In this document: positions 1 through 9,246 of the stretch, in pieces
Position numbering within the stretch: position 1 is the first letter of the stretch
How the letters are laid out: every line of letters begins with the position of its first letter
From: Dyadobacter sp. UC 10
Lineage (GTDB): Bacteria > Bacteroidota > Bacteroidia > Cytophagales > Spirosomataceae
Assembly (NCBI RefSeq): GCF_008369915.1
Contig: NZ_VSRN01000001.1
Location: 4,956,501-5,020,500 of the forward strand
Reading direction: 5' to 3'
Length of the DNA stretch: 64,000 bases
The notes under the pieces: generated by a model
The model's database searches: none
The model's input: only the letters and a program-made list of their open reading frames with translations
What the model was told of the DNA's origin: nothing
Made by a program: the position numbers and the translations under genes

Positions 1-1056
1 CTAGGCAGAACTTCCTACGCTTTCGGAGCTGCCGGCGCTTTCGGTTATGCACCGGGTTCGCTGGGTAACTCGGAGCTGAAATGGGAAACAACCACAACCG
101 GTAACATTGGTTTGGATTTCAGCGTTTTCAAAGGCCGCGTATCGGGGTCACTTGAATACTACCAGGCGGATACAAGAGACCTGCTTTTGTTTGATCAATT
201 GCCTATTACCAGCGGGTTCAACCAGGTTCGGCGGAATGTCGGCAGCACACGCAATACCGGTATCGAGGTAACTTTATCTACCGTGAATGTTGATGCGCCA
301 GGCGGCTTTCGCTGGAATACCGATTTTCAGTTGACAAAAAACAAAGAGAAAATACTTGAACTCTTCAATGGAAAAGTAGATGACATCGGTAATGCCCGCT
401 TTATCGGACAGCCGCTGACCGCTTATTTTGACTATAAAAAGATTGGTATCTGGCAGACAAGTGAATTGGAGCAGGCCAAGAAATACCAGAGCGTACCAGG
501 GCAGATCAAGATTCAGGATACAAACGGAGATGGTAAAATTGATCCGTTCGACAGGGTTATTCTGGGATCACAGGTTCCGAAGTTCTCAGCAGGTATGACC
601 AACCGGTTTGAATACAAAGGATTTGATTTGTCGGTATTCGTATTTGCAAGGTTTGGAAGTATGTTCCGTAGCTTGTTCCACCAGGATAATATGACACTGG
701 CCGGCCGCTACAACAACCTGGATATTGACTATTGGACGCCCGAGAACCCGACCAATGAATTTCCAAGACCAAATCAAAGCCAGGAGTTCCCTCCATTCCG
801 GTCAACTGTATTGTATTTCGACGGAACGTTTATCAAGGTTCGTAACATCAACCTGGGCTACAATTTCCCGGATAAGCTGACGGAAAAGATGAAAATTGGT
901 AGTCTTCGCGTATTTATGAGCGCTCAGCAGCCATTTATCTTCTCTGAGTACAGAACCAAATACAAGGGTATTGACAACGAAACTGACGGCGATATCAACT
1001 CTAGCCAGACACCGGCTGTCAGACAGATCACTTTCGGTATCAATCTGAAAATCTAG
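1..1056 (+). CDS. SusC/RagA-type TonB-dependent transporter, C-terminal part
   Basis: The frame is open from base 1, so the gene starts outside the window; about 351 C-terminal residues are visible. They look like the last strands of a TonB-linked outer-membrane beta-barrel: aromatic-rich amphipathic segments, a calcium-loop-like stretch DTNGDGKIDPFDR, and the usual SusC ending in which a final strand (QITFGINLKI) closes at the stop. The same layout is seen in the complete SusC at 3063-6200. A SusD gene follows 38 bases later, which is the standard pair. By family knowledge SusC imports oligosaccharides or other bulky ligands across the outer membrane with TonB energy. The ligand cannot be read from this fragment. 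Confidence 0.93.
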   Translation, partial: LGRTSYAFGAAGAFGYAPGSLGNSELKWETTTTGNIGLDFSVFKGRVSGSLEYYQADTRDLLLFDQLPITSGFNQVRRNVGSTRNTGIEVTLSTVNVDAPGGFRWNTDFQLTKNKEKILELFNGKVDDIGNARFIGQPLTAYFDYKKIGIWQTSELEQAKKYQSVPGQIKIQDTNGDGKIDPFDRVILGSQVPKFSAGMTNRFEYKGFDLSVFVFARFGSMFRSLFHQDNMTLAGRYNNLDIDYWTPENPTNEFPRPNQSQEFPPFRSTVLYFDGTFIKVRNINLGYNFPDKLTEKMKIGSLRVFMSAQQPFIFSEYRTKYKGIDNETDGDINSSQTPAVRQITFGINLKI

Positions 1057-1094
1057 TATACCCGAACAGATATCAAAATTAATCTCAAAGAAAT

Positions 1095-2753
1095 ATGAAA
1101 GTGTTACTTCGTTTTAAAACCTTACTGGCTGCTATACTGCTTTTGGGAAGCCAGTCCTGCAATGACCTTCTTGACGAAACCCCGATCTCGCAGGTCGGAA
1201 GTGAATATATCAATACCCCGGCAGGTTTCGAGGCCGCGGTGAAGGGTGTTTACAGTTCACTGCGGAACTATTACGGAACGGAGGATGCCATGACCCTGAC
1301 TGTGTTCGGAACGGATACTTACACGATGGGGGCTGACGGATCTTTCAAATTCGTGAATGAGTATACCTCTCAGATAGACGGGCGTTTGGGGGTTACGAAT
1401 GCAATCTGGAACAGCTTTTACCCGGCTATCAATACAGCCAACATCGTGATTGACGTAGCTCCTGAAATGACTGCGCTGGACGCGGCGCTTGTAAAGCGTC
1501 GGGTGGCTGAGGTTAAGTTTTTGAGAGCGCACCATTATTTTATTCTGGTTCAGATGTTTGGCCCGGTCTCTCTGGTGACAAAAGGCAACCTTGTGTCGCA
1601 GAAGGAATTTACACGTGCCCCGGTCCCGGAGATCTACGCGCAAATCATTTCCGATCTGGAATCGGGGCTGCCTGACCTTGGGCTGGCAACTTCTGATTAT
1701 GGCCGGGTTACAAAAGCAGCAGCGGAGCATTTGCTGGCAAGGGTATACTTAACCAAGGCAACTTCGGAAGCAAAAGCGGCCGACGATTTTGTGAAAGCTG
1801 CTACTTATGCGGAAAACGTGGTCAAAAATTACTCGTTCTCCCTGTTGCCTGACTTTGCGAGTGTGTGGGTACAAGGCGGTGGCGAGATCAATAATGAAGT
1901 GATTTTTGCAACCCAATATACCTCGGACCCGCTGACCAACGGAATCGGAAACCGTACACATTTGTATTTCGGGATGGAGTACGATACCCAGGCAGGAATG
2001 CAGCGCGATACGGAGAACGGCCGGCCGTTCAAGCGCTTCAGACCCACTACATATATGCTGGAAAAGGTTTTCGCTCCTGCCGACCGGGTTAATGATTCAC
2101 GTTACAAGAAAACGTTCAAAGATACCTGGCTGAGCAACAAGCCTGGAAAATATACCAACTTGTTCGATACATCCAAGAAAGAGCTGACTTTTGCATCCGG
2201 TGACACGACGATCTTTATACCAGGTTATGAAATGTCGGTGGAGGAGCGGGCCAAGCGACCTTATCAGGTACTTACCCCAAGCTTATACAAAGCAAACCTG
2301 TTCCCTGTGAACCGCAAGTTCCTCGATGCGCTTCGTCCCGACCGTACTTATGAGCAGGGAAGCAGGGACTTTTTGATGTTCCGCCTGGCGGAAACGCATC
2401 TGATTGCTGCTGAGGCGCTTATTATGCAAAAGAAAAATGCGGAAGCAGCTGCCCATATCAATGTGGTACGCCGCAGAGCTGCGTGGCCTGGCAAGGAGGC
2501 TGCTATGGAGATCACCGCAGCGAAAGCGACAATGGAATTCATCATGGAAGAACGCGAGCGGGAGCTGGCAGGCGAAATGTTTCGTTGGTTTGATCTGAAA
2601 CGCTGGGGTATCCTTGTTGAAAGGGTTAAGGCACACAATCCGGAGGGCGCTACCAACGTAAAAGAGTTTCATAATCTGAGACCGATCCCACAGGATCAAA
2701 TCGACCGCACAGCCGGCGGACCGGCTGCCTATCCTCAAAACCCGGGGTATTGA
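1095..2753 (+). CDS. SusD/RagB-family nutrient-binding outer-membrane lipoprotein
   Basis: 552 residues. A lipoprotein signal with lipobox LGSQSC puts the lipidated cysteine at residue 22. The rest matches SusD: an N-terminal NDLLDETP-type start, helical TPR-like pairs (AEVKFLRAHHYFILVQMFGP, AAEHLLARVYL), and the C-terminal signature with FRLAETHLIAAEAL, EERERELAGE and RWFDLKRWG. SusD caps the SusC barrel on the cell surface and binds the ligand. It is 38 bases behind the partial SusC and is followed by a hairpin terminator, so the pair is probably one transcription unit, separate from the next pair. Confidence 0.95.
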   Translation: MKVLLRFKTLLAAILLLGSQSCNDLLDETPISQVGSEYINTPAGFEAAVKGVYSSLRNYYGTEDAMTLTVFGTDTYTMGADGSFKFVNEYTSQIDGRLGVTNAIWNSFYPAINTANIVIDVAPEMTALDAALVKRRVAEVKFLRAHHYFILVQMFGPVSLVTKGNLVSQKEFTRAPVPEIYAQIISDLESGLPDLGLATSDYGRVTKAAAEHLLARVYLTKATSEAKAADDFVKAATYAENVVKNYSFSLLPDFASVWVQGGGEINNEVIFATQYTSDPLTNGIGNRTHLYFGMEYDTQAGMQRDTENGRPFKRFRPTTYMLEKVFAPADRVNDSRYKKTFKDTWLSNKPGKYTNLFDTSKKELTFASGDTTIFIPGYEMSVEERAKRPYQVLTPSLYKANLFPVNRKFLDALRPDRTYEQGSRDFLMFRLAETHLIAAEALIMQKKNAEAAAHINVVRRRAAWPGKEAAMEITAAKATMEFIMEERERELAGEMFRWFDLKRWGILVERVKAHNPEGATNVKEFHNLRPIPQDQIDRTAGGPAAYPQNPGY

Positions 2754-2785
2754 GCGACGGATTTTGTAAGTTTTAAGAAAATAAA

Positions 2786-2856
2786 GCAGACCAGCAGTAC
2801 CGATTTCCCAGGCTTCAAACCGGGGAATGAAGTAGCGCCGGTCTGCATTTTTTTTT
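2786..2856 (+). terminator. Rho-independent terminator after first SusCD pair
   Basis: Outer stem GCAGACC (2786-2792) pairs with GGTCTGC (2840-2846). An inner stem ATTTCCC/GGGGAAT forms with one G-U pair, and a run of nine T follows at 2848-2856. It lies 32 bases after the SusD stop. The remaining part of the 309-base gap up to 3063 is AT-rich leader; I see no gene in it. Confidence 0.75.
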
Positions 2857-3062
2857 ATTTTAATTACAAAAATTTCATTGTATTGTAGAAATAGTGCTAA
2901 GTCGCTGATTCTTATCGTGTTTTGGTCAAAACGTATAATGAGGGGACGTTTATTGCTGGTAACTTTCAGAAAGAGTGAGTGTCAGGGTGGGAAAGATTCA
3001 ATTACGTCTGCGTAAATTGATATATTTCAATCACCAGTTTAATTAATCTTTTCTAATTAAAA

Positions 3063-6000
3063 ATGAAAAAAGGATCTACCTGGCTCTTCCTGCGAGTGTC
3101 GATGGTTTGCATTCTGGCAGCAATTTGTGACTTCACCACAGCCAGTGCCACCACGATTGTTTCGGCCGGATCTAAAGAGTTGGTTCTAGCTGATCAAAAG
3201 GTCAGCGGAACGGTATTGTCAGCGGACGACAGCTCCCCGGTTCCCGGGGTAACTGTCCTGGTAAAGGGCTCGACCCTTGGAACTACAACGGATGTGGACG
3301 GCAAGTTTGAGATTATTGTTCCCTCTGCCAACTCGGTTCTGGTCTTCTCATCAGTAGGCTACATCTCTCAGGAAAAAACAGTCGGGAACGCGTCTACGGT
3401 AAATGTATCACTTTTGAGCGATCAGAAGGCGCTCGACGAAGTTGTCGTTGTGGGATATGGAACGCAAAAAAAGCGGGATCTGACCGGGGCCGTTTCCCAG
3501 ATCAACACTTCCAAGCTGGAGAATGAAAACCCAAACTCGGTTCAGGATATTTTGAGGGGAAACATTGCCGGCTTGAATGTAGGTATGACGCCGTCTGCAA
3601 AAGGTGGCGGCAGCTTGCTGGTTCGCGGCCGTAATTCGATCAATGCAAGTACAAGCCCATTGCTGGTGCTCGACGGAGCGATTTATTATGGAGAGCTGTC
3701 TGATATCAATCCCAATGACATTGAAACAATTGATGTGCTGAAAGACGCCAGTTCGGCGGCGGTATTCGGTTCGAAGGCAGCAAGCGGCGTGATTCTGATC
3801 ACTACCAAAAAGGGGGTAGAAGGAAAAGCAAGGGTGAATATCAATTCGAATGTTGGAATAGGTACTATTTCAAAGAAGCAGCCAGTGCTCGGTGCAGAGG
3901 AGTTTATTGACTGGCGGGGCGAGGTAATGAAAAATATCAATTCCAGCTACCAGCCTTTTCAGTTCGAAAATCCTGCGGGCCTGCCTTCCAATATTTCACT
4001 GGACCAGTGGCTGGCATACGATGGCTCAACGGGAGATCCTACTACGGTTTGGCTGCAGCGTTTGGGGATGCAGCCCATTGAGATAGAAAATTACAAAGCC
4101 GGGAGAAGTGTGGATTGGAATTCAAAAGTTTTTCAAACCGGCAAGAGACAGGATCACACGGTAAGTTTGTCAGGAAAGAAGGATGCCGTGTCCTATTTCA
4201 TGTCGCTGGGATACCTGAGCAATGAGGGTATTATCACAGGCGATAAGTTTAGTACGGTCAGGGGACGGGTTAATCTCGAAGGCCAGGTGGCGAAGTTCTT
4301 TTCCGTAGGGATTAATACCCAATTTGCGGACAGGGATGAAAGCCAGGTGCCTGTGGACTATGGTCTCGCTAGGATTCTATCTCCCTGGGGATCTGAATTT
4401 GAGGCTGATGGAAGCTACAAATGGAGACCGAATAGTGAAGCCAGCGGTGGTAACCATCCCTACTACGCCCGTCAGTTTATTGACCGGAGACAAAAGATCA
4501 CCACCTTCAATACGACCTTATATGGTTTGGTCACGCTGCCTTTTGGTTTTTCCTACCGGATCAATTATACACCGCGTTTTGAATTTTTCGAGCGGTTTAA
4601 TCATGAATCTGCGAAGCACGCCGAGTGGGCGGCCACGGGCGGAAGCGCAAGTCGCCAAAACCGAAAAGAATTTCGCTGGCAGGTTGACAACATTCTGAAA
4701 TGGAACAAGACTTTCGGCAAGCACAATTTCGATCTGACCTTGCTTGCCAATTCCGAGAAGTATCAGCGGTGGGACAATACGATGACTAACAAAGGCTTTT
4801 TGCCAACAGATGCATTGGGTTACCATGGGATCAGCACTGGTATTAACCCAACAGTCTCGGCCTATGATGAATACAGCACCGGCGATGCCTTGATGGCGCG
4901 GCTATTCTATTCCTGGAAAGACAAATACATGGTGACGCTTTCGACCCGTCGTGACGGATACTCTGCATTCGGGCAGGCTAACCCACGCGCTACCTTCGCA
5001 TCTGTTGCACTGGGTTGGGTGTTTACGGACGAGGCTTTCTGGAAAAGCAGCTGGATGAACTACGGAAAACTGCGTGCTACCTGGGGTAGTAACGGAAACA
5101 GAGATATTGGTCTGTATTCGGCAATCTCCGACTTACAAACGGGCAAATATCTTCATGTAAGACCCGATGGGACAGTGTATCTGGCGAATCAGCTTTATGT
5201 AAACAGAATGCAGAATGCGAACCTGAGATGGGAGCGCACTGCATCTTACAACCTCGGTATTGATTTCGGTTTGTTCGACAATAAACTGGAAGGATCACTG
5301 GAAGTGTACCGTTCATCCACAACCGACTTGCTTGTGCAGCGTGCATTGCCCGATATCCTTGGATTCAGCTCTGTATGGGATAATCTGGGAGAAGTCCAAA
5401 ACAGAGGTATTGAAGCGACGCTGAATTCAGTGAACATGAACCGTGAAAATTTCTCCTGGCGGTCCACATTTACGTTTCAATTGAACCGGAATAAAATTGC
5501 AAGACTTTATGGAGACCTGGATGAAAATGGTCGGGAGAAAGACGATGTAGCTAACCGCCGATTTATCGGACATTCGCTTGACGAGATCTGGGACTACAAA
5601 ATATTGGGAGTATGGCAGGTAGAAGAGCGGGATCAGGCCGCGAAATACGGCGTAAAACCTGGTGACTTCAAGCTGGAAGATGTGGACGGAGACGGGAAAT
5701 TCACCAATGCCGACAAGCAGTTTCAGGGATGGACAAATCCTCGTTTCCGCTGGACTTTGCGGAACGACTTTAAACTTTTCAAAACGCTTGACGTGGGTAT
5801 CTCGATATATTCATATTGGGGTCACAAAGCCTCTTTCAACCAGCGGAAGAACCGCGACGGATTTCTTGATCGTACCAGTTCATACCGTTTCCCTTACTGG
5901 ACTGAGGAAAACCGCTCCAACGAATGGGCTCGCCTCTATTCCAGCGAAGGTGGCGCAAGCGGCTTCGGTGTTTACCAGGACAGATCTTTTATCCGCCTAG

Positions 6001-6200
6001 ACAATATCTCCCTAGGGTATTCTTTGCCGAAAAGTGTGGTTGAAAAGATCAAGGTGAGCAATCTGAAGTTCTTTTTCTCTGCTAAAAACCTGGGCTACTA
6101 CGCGCCTAAGTGGGACTGGTGGGATGCAGAACCTGATCAGGACAACAATAATGTACCGTCACCGAGAATACTCAGCCTGGGTATTGATCTGACATTGTAA
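3063..6200 (+). CDS. SusC/RagA-family TonB-linked outer-membrane transporter
   Basis: 1045 residues, normal for SusC. Order: signal peptide (about 1-30), carboxypeptidase-regulatory-like beta domain (about 45-118, with the PVPGVTVLVKGSTLGTTTD pattern and the GKF.I...LVFSSVGY motif), the conserved DEVVVVGYGTQKKRDLTGAV block at about 125-144, the plug domain (to about 250, with ILRGNIAGLNV, LLVRGRNSI and the DASSAAVFGSKAASGVILITTKKG region), then the barrel to the end. No STN domain is visible, so a FecIR-type sigma/anti-sigma switch acting through this receptor is unlikely (inference). SusD follows 24 bases later. It is homologous to, but clearly distinct from, the partial SusC at the left edge. 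Confidence 0.97.
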   Translation: MKKGSTWLFLRVSMVCILAAICDFTTASATTIVSAGSKELVLADQKVSGTVLSADDSSPVPGVTVLVKGSTLGTTTDVDGKFEIIVPSANSVLVFSSVGYISQEKTVGNASTVNVSLLSDQKALDEVVVVGYGTQKKRDLTGAVSQINTSKLENENPNSVQDILRGNIAGLNVGMTPSAKGGGSLLVRGRNSINASTSPLLVLDGAIYYGELSDINPNDIETIDVLKDASSAAVFGSKAASGVILITTKKGVEGKARVNINSNVGIGTISKKQPVLGAEEFIDWRGEVMKNINSSYQPFQFENPAGLPSNISLDQWLAYDGSTGDPTTVWLQRLGMQPIEIENYKAGRSVDWNSKVFQTGKRQDHTVSLSGKKDAVSYFMSLGYLSNEGIITGDKFSTVRGRVNLEGQVAKFFSVGINTQFADRDESQVPVDYGLARILSPWGSEFEADGSYKWRPNSEASGGNHPYYARQFIDRRQKITTFNTTLYGLVTLPFGFSYRINYTPRFEFFERFNHESAKHAEWAATGGSASRQNRKEFRWQVDNILKWNKTFGKHNFDLTLLANSEKYQRWDNTMTNKGFLPTDALGYHGISTGINPTVSAYDEYSTGDALMARLFYSWKDKYMVTLSTRRDGYSAFGQANPRATFASVALGWVFTDEAFWKSSWMNYGKLRATWGSNGNRDIGLYSAISDLQTGKYLHVRPDGTVYLANQLYVNRMQNANLRWERTASYNLGIDFGLFDNKLEGSLEVYRSSTTDLLVQRALPDILGFSSVWDNLGEVQNRGIEATLNSVNMNRENFSWRSTFTFQLNRNKIARLYGDLDENGREKDDVANRRFIGHSLDEIWDYKILGVWQVEERDQAAKYGVKPGDFKLEDVDGDGKFTNADKQFQGWTNPRFRWTLRNDFKLFKTLDVGISIYSYWGHKASFNQRKNRDGFLDRTSSYRFPYWTEENRSNEWARLYSSEGGASGFGVYQDRSFIRLDNISLGYSLPKSVVEKIKVSNLKFFFSAKNLGYYAPKWDWWDAEPDQDNNNVPSPRILSLGIDLTL

Positions 6201-6224
6201 TCGGTTAAAATTGAAAAGCTTACT

Positions 6225-8060
6225 ATGAAAAAAATAGCAACTAAAATCACCGGATATCGGAAGGCGGCAGGCTTTTTCATGCTCTTCGCCTCGCTACTGA
6301 GTTGTGATAAATCGCGGCTCGAACCCAAACCGCTATCCTTTTTTGCCCCGGAAAATACATTCAACGATCCGGAAGGCTTGCGCGCAACGCTGATCGCTTG
6401 TGAGCGCAATATGCGTTATGAATGGTATGGAGATAATCCGCCGATTCTCACCGAAAGTATTTTCTCGGATATTGCCGTAGAAGGTACTACGGATAAATCA
6501 GGCCCGGCGCAGAACATGAACCTTCAGATAACGCCCGATGCCCAGTTGAATCATACGGATTACAACAAAATAGGCTGGTATTGGCTGGAAGGTTACAAGG
6601 GTATCAAATACGCGAATGTGGCTATTTCCAGAATTGACCAGCCTAAATATGCAAGCGAACAGCAAAAGAATGAAATCCTGGGAGCGGCGTATTTCCACAG
6701 GGCATTCCGCTATTATCGCCTTGTTCACCAGTTTGGAGATGTTCCATTGATATTGGATGAAGTAGTGGAGCCTAAACTGGATTTCTACTCCACCAAAAGA
6801 GAGGTCATTTTGCAAAAGATGAAAGAGGACCTGGAATTTGCAGAACAGTGGGTACCGGCAAACCCGGATAAAGGTACGGTCACAAAAGGAGCTGTTAGTC
6901 ATTTGCTTACCAAAATCAACCTTTCGCTAGGCCTTTTTGATGATGCGATCAAATCGGCTGGTAATGTCATCGACGGAGGTGCACACAAGCTGATGACATC
7001 GAGATTCGGGGTGAACCAAAACGATGCGACACGGAATGTGATCTGGGATTTGCACCGTCCGGAAAATAAATCGCTTGCAAACAATACAGAAGCACTACTG
7101 CTTGTAATCGACCGATTGCTGATCGACGGAAACTTTGAAGGAGGGATTCAGAGTATGCGGAACGGGGTACCGTTCTGGTTCAACAATATCAATACGCCGA
7201 CCGGAAACAGAGGGACGATCGATACTTACAATATTGAAATTGATCAGGTCAACAAAGTGGGCCGTGGAATAGGCAGGCTCCGCCCGACGTGGTATTCCAC
7301 GCACGCGGTTTGGGACGATAAAAATGATCTGCGTCACGCGCCGGGGAACTGGATGCGTATGCAGGATCTGGTCTACAATAATCCGGCCCTGAAAGGTAAG
7401 GACCCTTACTATGGTAAAAATCTTCAGCTACGGACTAATACAGGTGCTGTACTCACTATTGATACGATCCGCTGCTGGTTTGACTGGCCGCATTACAAAT
7501 TATTTGTCCCCGACCCAGAGCGAGTTCAGGCTGCTGGAGGTCATACCGACTGGTATGTGTTCCGGCTAGCAGAAACCCATTTATTGCGAGCAGAAGCATA
7601 TTTCTGGAAAGGCGACCTTGCCAATGCAGCCAAGGACCTGAATGCAGTACGTGCCCGTGCCGGTGCTGCACCAATCGCCCCGGCGAGGATCAATATCGGC
7701 ACTATACTGGATGAGCGCGCCAGGGAATTGTATTACGAAGAACCGCGCAAAACTGAGCTGACGCGCATTTCCTATATTTTGGCGATGACCGGGAAGCCGG
7801 CTTATAACGGAAAAACGTATAATCTGAATGATTTTTCTGACAACAATTTCTTTTATGACCGGATTATGGAAAAAAACAACTTCTATAATAAAGGCGTAAA
7901 AACCCGGCATGGCGACGAATACCTGATCAGCCCTTATCACGTGCTCTGGCCGATTCCATCGCCGACGATCCAGGGTAATACGCGGGGTATTATCAATCAA
8001 AACAAAGGGTATGCCGGTTACGAACGAAATGTACCGCCGCTGACAAGTTTGCCGGAATAG
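6225..8060 (+). CDS. SusD/RagB-family nutrient-binding outer-membrane lipoprotein
   Basis: 611 residues with a lipoprotein signal (FASLLSC, Cys 27). SusD features: NEILGAAYFHRAFRYYRLVHQFGDVPLI in the TPR-like half, RLAETHLLRAEAYFWKGD, an ERARELYYEEPRKTELTRIS block near the C terminus, and a final LWPIPSPTIQGN motif. The first SusD in the window has the shorter C-terminal version of the same domain, so the two are paralogues with probably different ligand pockets. It is 24 bases behind its SusC and followed by a strong terminator, making SusC2-SusD2 a two-gene unit. Confidence 0.96.
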   Translation: MKKIATKITGYRKAAGFFMLFASLLSCDKSRLEPKPLSFFAPENTFNDPEGLRATLIACERNMRYEWYGDNPPILTESIFSDIAVEGTTDKSGPAQNMNLQITPDAQLNHTDYNKIGWYWLEGYKGIKYANVAISRIDQPKYASEQQKNEILGAAYFHRAFRYYRLVHQFGDVPLILDEVVEPKLDFYSTKREVILQKMKEDLEFAEQWVPANPDKGTVTKGAVSHLLTKINLSLGLFDDAIKSAGNVIDGGAHKLMTSRFGVNQNDATRNVIWDLHRPENKSLANNTEALLLVIDRLLIDGNFEGGIQSMRNGVPFWFNNINTPTGNRGTIDTYNIEIDQVNKVGRGIGRLRPTWYSTHAVWDDKNDLRHAPGNWMRMQDLVYNNPALKGKDPYYGKNLQLRTNTGAVLTIDTIRCWFDWPHYKLFVPDPERVQAAGGHTDWYVFRLAETHLLRAEAYFWKGDLANAAKDLNAVRARAGAAPIAPARINIGTILDERARELYYEEPRKTELTRISYILAMTGKPAYNGKTYNLNDFSDNNFFYDRIMEKNNFYNKGVKTRHGDEYLISPYHVLWPIPSPTIQGNTRGIINQNKGYAGYERNVPPLTSLPE

Positions 8061-8077
8061 TTTCGCATACTCCCAAT

Positions 8078-8112
8078 AAAGACAGCCCCTCCGTTCAGGG
8101 GCTGTCTTTGTT
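8078..8112 (+). terminator. Rho-independent terminator after second SusCD pair
   Basis: A 13-base stem, AAAGACAGCCCCT (8078-8090) with AGGGGCTGTCTTT (8097-8109), closes a 6-base loop. It sits 17 bases after the SusD stop and separates the transporter pair from the enzyme genes downstream. Confidence 0.85.
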
Positions 8113-8160
8113 TATGTAGTCTATGATGTAACAATACATTGACTTTATATAAAAAACCAT

Positions 8161-9081
8161 ATGAAAATGAATTTTACATCTAACCCTGACCGCAGGGATT
8201 TTCTGAAATATTCACTCGCCGCCGGAGCTGCATTGGTCACAGCTGATAGCTGGGCTGAGGCATTTCTGAAAAAAGGAGATTTCAAAATCGGCTATTCGTC
8301 GATTACCTGGGGAGGCAAGGACGAGCAGGCCATTGCAGATCTGGCCGGTTTGGGGTTTAAAGGTATCCAGCTGAGAGCCAATACTTTCGGGCCGTACCGT
8401 AATAAGGTTTCGGAGTTGAAGGATGCTTTGGTGAAACACAAACTGACGCTTGCTATGTTTTCAAGCGGGAATGTGGAAACTGACCCGGCGAAGTTTGAAA
8501 GTACGGTAGATACGCACGTGGCACACGCGAGTTTTGTGAAAGCTTTGGGAGGAAATGCATTGCAGCTGACCAACAGTCTGCGGCCGAAAGACCGGCAGCC
8601 AACTACTGAGGAGTTGAAAAAGCTGGCCCAGGTAATGAACGAGATCGGTAAGCAAACGGCGGATCTGGGTGTACAGGCGGTTTATCATAACCACATGAAC
8701 CAGCTGGGCGAAACGCCGGAAGAAGTGGATGTGATAGTGCAGGCAATGGATCCGAGGTATATTAAATTGTTACTCGATATCGCACATTACAAGCAAGGAG
8801 GCGGAGAGCCTCAGGATGCTGTCATCAAATATAAAAGCATTCTGCATTCCCTGCATTTGAAAGATACCAAACCGGCGGAGACCAAAAATGGCTACAAGTT
8901 TGTAGAGCTGGGGCAGGGTAGGGTGGACGTTCCGGCTGTGTTTGCTTCGTTGGACAAGATTAAATTCAAAGGCTGGGCGGTCGTGGAACTGGACGGTGTG
9001 CCTGATCCGGAAAAGTCCCCGCTGATCTGCGCCGGGATTAATAAAAAATACATTACTGAGGTGTTGAAATATCCGGTGTAA
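8161..9081 (+). CDS. Tat-exported sugar phosphate isomerase/epimerase-like TIM-barrel protein
   Basis: 306 residues. The N terminus has a twin-arginine motif (DRRDFLKYSLAAGAALVTA, RR at 11-12), so periplasmic export of the folded protein is likely. The body is of the xylose-isomerase-like TIM-barrel family (AP endonuclease family 2 fold): FKIGYSSITW at strand 1, GFKGIQLRA, QAVYHNHMNQLG with a metal-ligand-type His/Asn cluster, LLDIAHYKQGG, HSLHLKDTKP and GWAVVELDG. Such proteins near DUF1080 and Gfo/Idh/MocA genes are common in Bacteroidota; most are annotated isomerase/epimerase without a proven substrate. Export argues against a phosphorylated substrate (inference). A perfect inverted repeat begins at its stop codon. 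Confidence 0.88.
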   Translation: MKMNFTSNPDRRDFLKYSLAAGAALVTADSWAEAFLKKGDFKIGYSSITWGGKDEQAIADLAGLGFKGIQLRANTFGPYRNKVSELKDALVKHKLTLAMFSSGNVETDPAKFESTVDTHVAHASFVKALGGNALQLTNSLRPKDRQPTTEELKKLAQVMNEIGKQTADLGVQAVYHNHMNQLGETPEEVDVIVQAMDPRYIKLLLDIAHYKQGGGEPQDAVIKYKSILHSLHLKDTKPAETKNGYKFVELGQGRVDVPAVFASLDKIKFKGWAVVELDGVPDPEKSPLICAGINKKYITEVLKYPV

Positions 9082-9097
9082 ACATTTGTAAATGTTT
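9080..9097. repeat. 18-base inverted repeat at the stop of the isomerase gene
   Basis: AAACATTT-GT-AAATGTTT is a perfect inverted repeat overlapping the TAA stop. It has no run of T long enough for a good terminator, and a small direct repeat GCATTTAA (9117-9124 and 9128-9135) follows. It could be a weak terminator, a processing hairpin or an operator for the gene at 9247; the sequence does not decide. Confidence 0.4.
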
Positions 9098-9246
9098 TGA
9101 AGAGCCGTGTTTTAATGCATTTAACGTGCATTTAAAGTAAATTACTAGTCCTAACTGCATTTGTAAGGGTAGTTATTCAATTAGTTCGTTTATCAAAATA
9201 TGGCAAGACGCTCCGTTTTAGTTATATCAAATATTCCGGTATCGCA

